DNA of 10,880 nt from Planctomycetaceae bacterium (GTDB taxonomy: Bacteria; Planctomycetota; Phycisphaerae; Phycisphaerales; SM1A02). How positions within the stretch are numbered: position 1 is the first letter of the stretch; each line of letters opens with the position of its first letter. Where the stretch lies: positions 1-10,880 of the forward strand of contig CANJIC010000052.1 in assembly GCA_947474205.1 (NCBI GenBank). Direction: 5' to 3'. The position numbers and the translations under genes are program-made. Positions 5,644 to 10,880 of the stretch are shown here, one piece after another. The notes beneath the pieces are model-generated. The model made no database searches. It was not told where the DNA came from and was given only the letters and a program-made list of their open reading frames with translations.

Positions 5644-6585
5644 ATGGTGATCTGGTTCAACGGTTCGTTTCTTGGCTCCGACAATGCAAAGCTTTCGCCG
5701 CTTGACGCGGGTTTGCAACATGGAGTGGGTCTGTTTGAAACTTTGCAAGCGCGCAATGGGAGGGTTTTTCGCCTGCAAGATCATTTGCAGCGCTTGCGTC
5801 GCAGCGCCACCGAACTTGAGTTGATGAGTTCACTGCATCTTGAACCGCTGACGCAAGCGGTGGGCGAAGTGGTGAGCAAGTGGGGCGACAGCGACGCGCG
5901 AATTCGCATCACGTTGACAGGGGGCGTGGTGAACATGTTGCGCGCCGCGCGTGAAACGGCGCCAGATGAAAAGCAAGATGCGACCGTGGGTGCCGAAGCG
6001 GCAGCACCCGTTCGCACCGATCCAACCTTGTTGATTGTGGCCAGCGCGGCCACGCCATTTCCCGCGGAGTTGTTTCAACGCGGCGTGGGCGTGATGGTGT
6101 CGGATCAGCGGGTGTCCAATTCCGATCGATTCGCGGCGCACAAAACTTTGGCGTATTGGCCGCGTCTGTTTGCGTTGCGGCAAGCCGCGCGTGCTGGCGC
6201 CAGCGAGTCGATATGGTTTGACACGCGCGGACATTTGGCGTGCGGCTGCACCAGCAATGTTTTTCTTGTGAAGGCGGGAGAACTTTTAACGCCGCCGTCG
6301 GGTGATGAGGACACGGCAAGCCCGGTCTTGCCAGGAATTTCCCGCAAGACCGTGATGGAGATTGCGCAAACCCAAGGCGTGAAGGTTCAGCGCAAGGCCA
6401 TTTCAATAGACGATGTGTTGGCCGCGGACGAATGTTTTTTAACCAACGCGGCGTGGGGCGTGTTGCCGGTGGTGCGGGTTGAAAAAGCCATCATTGGCGC
6501 GGGAAAACCTGGCGATTTGACGGGAAGTTTACGCCACAGTTGGTTGCAGTTGGTGGCGCAGCAGTGTCCAGCGCCAACGGGTTGA
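5644..6585 (+). CDS. Class IV (fold-type IV) PLP-dependent enzyme: aminodeoxychorismate lyase or branched-chain/D-amino-acid aminotransferase-like
   Basis: A 313-residue member of the PabC/IlvE/DAT family. Hallmarks: N-terminal WFNGSF, LDAGLQHGVGLFETLQARNG, the Schiff-base lysine in AAHKTLAYWPRL (K167 from this start), CTSNVFLV, LPGISRKTV, and FLTNAAWGVLPV near the C-terminus. The last resembles FLTNS-type sequences of 4-amino-4-deoxychorismate lyases more than branched-chain aminotransferases, but substrate cannot be fixed. The Glu of the usual xEGTTSN loop, which contacts the PLP ring nitrogen in this family, is Cys200 here (LACGCTSN). A low-complexity insert (about residues 102-126) is also unusual. 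In-frame ATGs at 5605 and 5626 exist, but 5605 lies inside the upstream terminator stem and the family alignment begins at MVIWFNG, so 5644 is chosen despite no clear Shine-Dalgarno. Confidence 0.82.
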   Translation: MVIWFNGSFLGSDNAKLSPLDAGLQHGVGLFETLQARNGRVFRLQDHLQRLRRSATELELMSSLHLEPLTQAVGEVVSKWGDSDARIRITLTGGVVNMLRAARETAPDEKQDATVGAEAAAPVRTDPTLLIVASAATPFPAELFQRGVGVMVSDQRVSNSDRFAAHKTLAYWPRLFALRQAARAGASESIWFDTRGHLACGCTSNVFLVKAGELLTPPSGDEDTASPVLPGISRKTVMEIAQTQGVKVQRKAISIDDVLAADECFLTNAAWGVLPVVRVEKAIIGAGKPGDLTGSLRHSWLQLVAQQCPAPTG

Positions 6586-6614
6586 GCGCGCGATTGTGGA
6601 CAACCTGACGAATT

Positions 6615-6643
6615 TTGGAGCCGCGGTGGAAGGTGATTACTAT
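6615..6643 (+). promoter_or_regulatory. Candidate promoter of dnaE
   Basis: TTGGAG (6615-6620), a 17-base spacer and TACTAT (6638-6643) lie in the 96-base gap before dnaE. The -10 matches at 4 of 6 and the -35 at 3 of 6 positions, so this is a modest prediction; read-through from the preceding gene is the alternative, as no terminator lies between them. Confidence 0.35.
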
Positions 6644-6681
6644 TGCTTTGTTCGCTGATCAATACTTGAAGAGGAGCTTCA

Positions 6682-9600
6682 GTGCCCGACGATATTCACG
6701 CCACGGAAAGGCCACAGTTTGTTCACCTTCACTTGCATAGCGAATACAGCTTGCTTGATGGTGGCAATCGCATTGAGCGCTTGGTTGAGCGCGTGAAAGA
6801 ATTGGGAATGGACGCCGTGGCGTTGACCGATCACGGCAACTTGCATGGCGCGGTTGAATTTTACAACGCGGCGCGCGAGGTTGGCGTCAAACCAATTTTA
6901 GGAATAGAGGCCTATGTCGCGCTAGGCGATCGCGGCGACCGCACGCACACCGGCGTGAAGGATGGTGGATTTCATCTTGTGTTGCTGGCGGAAAATTTGA
7001 CGGGCTGGCGCAACTTGATGAAGTTAAGTTCCGACGCGTACCTGAATGGTTTTTATTACAAGCCGCGCATGGACAAGAGCACGTTGGAAAAATGGGGTGA
7101 GGGCATTATCGCCATCAATGGCCACCTTGGTTCAAGCATCGCGTTTCACTTGAGCTTGTTCGCGCAAAATCAAGATGACAAACATTGGCAGGACGCGCGC
7201 GCGGAGGCGTTGTGGCACGCCAAGAATTTTGGAAAGAATGAGCGTGGAGAGCCGCGTTTTTACATTGAATTGCAGCGGCATAACCAGGATCAATGGCGCA
7301 TTGATCCGCTGCTGCAAAAGCTGGCCAAGGAGTTGAAATTGCCCGTGGTGTGCGACAATGACGCGCATTTTTTGCGCCAAGAAGATCATGACACGCATGA
7401 CACGCTGTGCTGCATAAGCATGGCCAAGAACAAGGACACGCCGGATCGCATGAAGTATCCGGAGCAGTTGTATGTGAAGAGCCCGGAGGAAATGACGACG
7501 CTGTTTGCGGATGTTCCAGAGTCGCTGCAGAACGCGCTCGCTATTGCGGCGCGTTGCAATGTTGAGTTGCCACATGGCGAAAGTCACGCGCCGATTGTGC
7601 GCGTGAAAAAAACCAAGCAGAAAAAAATTGCGGCGGACCTTGATGCCACGGAGGTGTTCAAGGAATTTTGCCGCGCCTATGAATTGCAACCCTTTGACGC
7701 CACCAACGCCACGGACAAGGACCGAGCCGCGGCTAAGAAGGAGTGCGACCAAGCGCTGTATGAATTGGCGGAGGCTGGCTTGGTGTGGCGCTACGGCGCG
7801 GATGGAATCACCGCCACCATTCGCGCGCGCTTTGAACGTGAGTTGAACATTCTGGCGGACAAAAATATCTCCGCGTATTTTTTAATTGTGTGGGACTTTG
7901 TGAATTGGGCCAGGCAGAATGGAATTCCAGCCATTGCCAGAGGCAGCGGCGTGGGAACCATGGTGGGATTTGTGCTGGGTCTTTCCAACGCGTGTCCTGA
8001 GCAATTTGGGCTGCTTTTTGAGCGTTTCACCGATCCGGATCGCAATGAATATCCCGACATTGACGTGGACATGTGCCAAGATGGCCGCGCCAAAGTGTTG
8101 GACTATGTGCGCCAGAAATATGGGCATGTGGCGCAGATCATTACCTTTGGAAGATTGAAGGCCAAGGCCGCGGTGAAGGATGTGGCGCGCGTGATGGGCT
8201 TGACGCCCACCGATGGACAGCGTCTTTCCAATTTGGTGCCACAAGAATTGAACATCACGCTTGCGGAGGCGATTGATCGCGAACCTGAATTGCAAAATGC
8301 GATGCGCGCGGATCCGTTGATCGCCAAAGTGATGCAACATGCGCTGGCGCTTGAAGGTCACGCGCGCAACGCCAGCATTCACGCCGCGGGCGTGGTCATT
8401 GCAACGCGACCCTTGGATGAGATTGTTCCGTTGTGCCGCGCCACCAGCGCTGGTGAGGAAATTGTCACGCAGTGGGACGGGCCAACGTGCGAACAAGCGG
8501 GCTTGTTGAAAATGGATTTTCTTGGTCTGCGCACACTGACCACCATTGAGCGTTGTCGCACCATGATTCGCGCTGGCCTGGATGAAGCCGCCATATGGAG
8601 TGCGGTTGGCCGCGTGGCTGGAGATGGCGGCGCGCATCCAATTGATCTTGATCGCATTGCCACCAATGACCAGCGCGTGTTGAACCTGTTTCGACGCGGC
8701 GACACCATGGGTATTTTCCAGTTTGAATCCGGCGGAATGCGCAAGTTGTTGGTGGACATGCAGCCCGACCGTTTAGAGGATTTAATCGCGGCAAATGCCT
8801 TGTTTCGGCCCGGTCCAATGGACCTGATTCCGGATTTCAATTCGCGCAAAAATAAGCGACAGTCCGTGCCCAAGTTGCACGACGTGGTGGATCGATTGAC
8901 CGCAGAAACCTACGGCATCATGGTGTATCAAGAGCAGGTCATGCAGGTGCTGCATCAGCTTGGCGGAATTCCGCTGCGCGCCGCGTACACCATTATCAAA
9001 GCCATTAGCAAAAAGAAAACCGATGTGATTGAATCCGCGCGCGCGGACTTTGTCGCGGGTTCCGTCACGCGCGGAGTGGATGCGCAAGACGCCGCCAATT
9101 TGTTCGATTTAATTTTGCGTTTCGCTGGTTATGGTTTCAACAAGAGCCACTCAACGGGCTACGCGATAGTCGCGTATCAAACCGCGTATTTAAAAACTTT
9201 CTACCCCGCGTTCTACATGGCGGCGGTGCTGAGCTTGGAAAGTCAGGCCCGCAAGTTGGAGGAGTGGGCTTTGTATTTGGAAGATTGCAAGAAATGTATT
9301 TGGATCGATTCAACCAAAGCCAAGCCGCATGTTGGCGTGGAAGTTCGACCGCCAGATATTAATTTGAGCGAAAGTGATTTTGCTGTTGTGTTTGCGGATG
9401 GTGAACCGGTGGACGCGTTGCATGGTCATGTGCGCTTTGGCTTGCAGGCCATTGCAGGCGCGGGCGAGGCCGCGGTGCGCGCCGCGGTTGAAGAACGCAA
9501 GAAAAACGGGGCATTTAAGGACTTTTTTGACTTCTGCGAGCGCGCCGACACGCGCGCAATTTCCAAGGCGACATTGGAGGCCATGGTGAAAGGCGGCGCG

Positions 9601-10551
9601 TTTGATTCACTGCACGGCGTGCCGGCGCGCGCGGCGTTGGTGGCGTCCATTCCAGACGCCATTCGCTCTGGACAAGAGCGCGCCAAAGACAAACGCAGTG
9701 GGCAACTGAGCATGTTCGGCGCGTTTGATCAGGCAACGCCAGACGCCAAGAAAGAAGGCGCGTCGCCATTGTTGCAAAATGTCGCGCCGTGGGACCGCGC
9801 CACCATGTTGGCCATGGAGAAAGAGGCGATTGGATTTCATGTAAGCGGACATCCGCTGGATGATTTCAAGAATGTGATTGACACATTTTGCACGGCGGAT
9901 AGTCGCGCAGTTGCGGAAATGTCGGGCGACACGCCGTTGGTGTTGGCGGGCGTTGTCAGTCGCTTGCGCGCAACCGTGAGTCAGAAGGGGCGCGACCCTG
10001 GTCGGCGCATGGCCATGTTGACGTTGTCCGATCGTCATGGCCAAGTTGACGGCGTGATTTTTCCAGAGTCATTCGCCAAATGTGGCGAACTTTTGCAGGC
10101 GGATCGCAATGTTGTGGTGATTGGATATTTGGATCAATCACGCGCGGAACCAAGCATTATTGTTGAGCGCGTCATTCCCATTGAGCGCGCCCAGGAATAT
10201 TTGGCCACCAAATTGGAAATTCACCTGCGCGCGCAGGGTGGACACACCGACGCGCAATTGCGCGGAGTGTGGAACATGGTGGCGGGCGTTTTGCGTCAAG
10301 CCGCCGGCGGAATGCAAGCGCTTGATGGGCGACCGGTGGACACTTGGTTGCGCGTTCAACTTGAAGATGGCCGCGAAGTGGTCATGATGGCGCGCGGCTT
10401 GCGCGTGGTGCCCGATCAGAATTTGCTTTCGCGTATTCGCTCCATGTTGGCGGACTTGGGCGATGTCACCGTACATGGCGGCTGGATTCCGCCAGGGAAA
10501 AAACCGCGCGCGTGGCAAGGCGCGTCGCGCAACTCTGAAGCCATGGCGTGA
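6682..10551 (+). CDS. dnaE: DNA polymerase III subunit alpha (replicative polymerase, DnaE1 type)
   Basis: The catalytic subunit of the replisome, 1289 residues (most bacterial homologues are about 1150-1200). Domains in order: PHP (about 13-270; H17/H19, D26, H51, E76, H98, D227/H229), polymerase palm and fingers with catalytic D461 and D463 in YPDIDVDM and D612 in KMDFLGL, FRPGPMD at 709-714, GYGFNKSHSTGYA near 817-828, a helix-hairpin-helix region near 915-955, the internal beta-clamp motif QLSMF at 1008-1012, an OB fold (about 1086-1165), and a C-terminal domain (to 1289) corresponding to the tau-binding part. Most PHP metal ligands are kept, though the usual Cys of SGCLSG is His148. Extra length comes partly from a Lys-rich insert around 305-360. 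The start is GTG 6682, with GAGGAG 5 bases upstream. No C-family (PolC) exonuclease insertion is present. The gene is convergent with pdxH. Confidence 0.98.
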   Translation: MPDDIHATERPQFVHLHLHSEYSLLDGGNRIERLVERVKELGMDAVALTDHGNLHGAVEFYNAAREVGVKPILGIEAYVALGDRGDRTHTGVKDGGFHLVLLAENLTGWRNLMKLSSDAYLNGFYYKPRMDKSTLEKWGEGIIAINGHLGSSIAFHLSLFAQNQDDKHWQDARAEALWHAKNFGKNERGEPRFYIELQRHNQDQWRIDPLLQKLAKELKLPVVCDNDAHFLRQEDHDTHDTLCCISMAKNKDTPDRMKYPEQLYVKSPEEMTTLFADVPESLQNALAIAARCNVELPHGESHAPIVRVKKTKQKKIAADLDATEVFKEFCRAYELQPFDATNATDKDRAAAKKECDQALYELAEAGLVWRYGADGITATIRARFERELNILADKNISAYFLIVWDFVNWARQNGIPAIARGSGVGTMVGFVLGLSNACPEQFGLLFERFTDPDRNEYPDIDVDMCQDGRAKVLDYVRQKYGHVAQIITFGRLKAKAAVKDVARVMGLTPTDGQRLSNLVPQELNITLAEAIDREPELQNAMRADPLIAKVMQHALALEGHARNASIHAAGVVIATRPLDEIVPLCRATSAGEEIVTQWDGPTCEQAGLLKMDFLGLRTLTTIERCRTMIRAGLDEAAIWSAVGRVAGDGGAHPIDLDRIATNDQRVLNLFRRGDTMGIFQFESGGMRKLLVDMQPDRLEDLIAANALFRPGPMDLIPDFNSRKNKRQSVPKLHDVVDRLTAETYGIMVYQEQVMQVLHQLGGIPLRAAYTIIKAISKKKTDVIESARADFVAGSVTRGVDAQDAANLFDLILRFAGYGFNKSHSTGYAIVAYQTAYLKTFYPAFYMAAVLSLESQARKLEEWALYLEDCKKCIWIDSTKAKPHVGVEVRPPDINLSESDFAVVFADGEPVDALHGHVRFGLQAIAGAGEAAVRAAVEERKKNGAFKDFFDFCERADTRAISKATLEAMVKGGAFDSLHGVPARAALVASIPDAIRSGQERAKDKRSGQLSMFGAFDQATPDAKKEGASPLLQNVAPWDRATMLAMEKEAIGFHVSGHPLDDFKNVIDTFCTADSRAVAEMSGDTPLVLAGVVSRLRATVSQKGRDPGRRMAMLTLSDRHGQVDGVIFPESFAKCGELLQADRNVVVIGYLDQSRAEPSIIVERVIPIERAQEYLATKLEIHLRAQGGHTDAQLRGVWNMVAGVLRQAAGGMQALDGRPVDTWLRVQLEDGREVVMMARGLRVVPDQNLLSRIRSMLADLGDVTVHGGWIPPGKKPRAWQGASRNSEAMA

Positions 10552-10568
10552 TGAAATTTTTGGTGGGC

Positions 10569-10590
10569 TTGCGGTGCGCGAGCGCAGCAA
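10569..10590 (+). terminator. Possible hairpin after dnaE without a U tract
   Basis: TTGC (10569-10572) pairs with GCAA (10587-10590) and TGCGC (10575-10579) with GCGCA (10582-10586), leaving a two-base bulge (GG). It starts 18 bases after the dnaE stop and directly abuts the first repeat unit. Without a T run it may be only a weak or rho-assisted terminator. Confidence 0.35.
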
Positions 10591-10745
10591 CACGCTTACG
10601 GACAAAGTCTTTGGACATTGCAACTTGAGTCGCCGCGTGCTTGGTTGCACACGCTTACGAACAAAGTCTTTGGACATTGCAACTTGAATCGCTGCGAACT
10701 TGTTGAACACGCTTACGGACACAGTCGCTGGATATTCCAGTCAGA
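10591..10745. repeat. Tandem repeat of about 58 bp derived from the 3' end of pdxH
   Basis: Units start at 10591, 10650 and 10708, each with CACGCTTACG. Units 1 and 2 differ at only 3 of their first 47 bases. Unit 3 overlaps the 3' end of pdxH, and its first 30 bases match unit 1 at 25 positions. On the minus strand units 1 and 2 read, in the frame equivalent to the end of pdxH, RGDSSCNVQRLCP-stop and SDSSCNVQRLCS-stop; real pdxH ends [17 protein letters not shown]. So the two outer units look like diverged copies of the pdxH tail with its stop codon. Each copy also has an 11-base inverted repeat, CAAAG-T-CTTTG, that the pdxH unit lacks. Unit length is not a multiple of three. Confidence 0.85.
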
Positions 10746-10880
10746 GCCATCGCGCGTGTACACCACGCGATCATGGGAGCGAAATTCATTTCCCTGCCAC
10801 AATTCAATTCGTTCCAGCGCCACTCGATAGCCGCCCCAATGTGGCGGCCTTGGAACGTTTTGACCAGCGAATTTGGCTTC
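10713..10880 (-). CDS. pdxH: Pyridoxine/pyridoxamine 5'-phosphate oxidase, C-terminal part, cut by window edge
   Basis: The last 55 codons of an FMN-dependent oxidase that makes pyridoxal 5'-phosphate. The tail carries the PdxH C-terminal signature: [14 protein letters not shown], then [19 protein letters not shown], then WNIQRLCP before TAA. The family usually has RP..WGG, IEFWQ, RLHDR and ending RL-x-P; this protein keeps nearly all, with RSHDR for RLHDR. The upstream portion lies beyond the window. The stop codon lies in the third unit of the tandem repeat that separates it from convergent dnaE. PLP is the cofactor of the class IV enzyme upstream of dnaE, but linkage between them is only positional. 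Confidence 0.9.
   Translation of the reverse strand, partial: EAKFAGQNVPRPPHWGGYRVALERIELWQGNEFRSHDRVVYTRDGSDWNIQRLCP

Noticed and set aside
5909..6406. Minus-strand 165-codon frame within the class IV enzyme gene
   Set aside because: Antisense to a well-supported gene, Arg/Pro-rich with no recognisable domain.
7132..8637. Long minus-strand open frames (206 and 251 codons) inside dnaE
   Set aside because: They lie antisense to conserved polymerase coding sequence, have no family motifs and are biased in composition as expected of shadows of GC-rich codons.
10591..10745. CRISPR array
   Set aside because: Only two near-identical units plus one diverged one, abutting with no unique spacers, and derived from a coding sequence.
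10463..10830. Small plus-strand frames of 70-74 codons across the dnaE-pdxH gap
   Set aside because: They run through the end of dnaE, the tandem repeats and antisense to the pdxH tail; no ribosome binding site or family resemblance.

Overview
The window looks like chromosomal DNA from a bacterium of the PVC group, most likely Planctomycetota. The best clues are a type II secretion-like pseudopilin with the planctomycete-style N-terminus and a variant of the H-X9-DG signature, next to an ECF sigma factor and an RskA-like anti-sigma gene. This placement is an inference; the housekeeping genes (dnaK, dnaE, pdxH) do not settle it.

Layout. The first 1385 bases are the 5' three quarters of dnaK on the minus strand, cut by the window edge. 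A divergent spacer holds the likely dnaK promoter and two inverted repeats but no CIRCE element. A plus-strand membrane-anchored endonuclease/exonuclease/phosphatase (EEP) family protein follows and converges on a minus-strand pseudopilin gene; both stop codons lie inside one perfect 22-bp palindrome. Divergent from the pseudopilin is an ECF sigma factor with its own strong terminator. A gap of about 420 bases follows, whose second half can fold into consecutive long hairpins ending 3 bases before the ribosome binding site of the RskA-like anti-sigma gene. After that come a hairpin and a terminator, a fold-type IV (class IV) PLP enzyme (PabC/IlvE-like), the complete dnaE gene for the replicative polymerase alpha subunit, a short stretch of about 58-bp tandem repeats, and the 3' end of pdxH on the minus strand.

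How the genes work together. The sigma and anti-sigma genes are the only clear functional pair: the anti-sigma would hold the sigma factor at the inner membrane until a signal releases it. They are separated by an intrinsic terminator and by a structured leader, so their dosage is probably set separately. The remaining genes look like a mosaic of independently transcribed units (protein folding, surface or secretion, amino acid or folate metabolism, replication, vitamin B6).

The most interesting signals are the structured RNA ahead of the anti-sigma gene (about 4430-4631) and the tandem copies of the pdxH 3' end beyond the pdxH stop codon (10591-10745). No mobile element, tRNA, rRNA or CRISPR array was seen.
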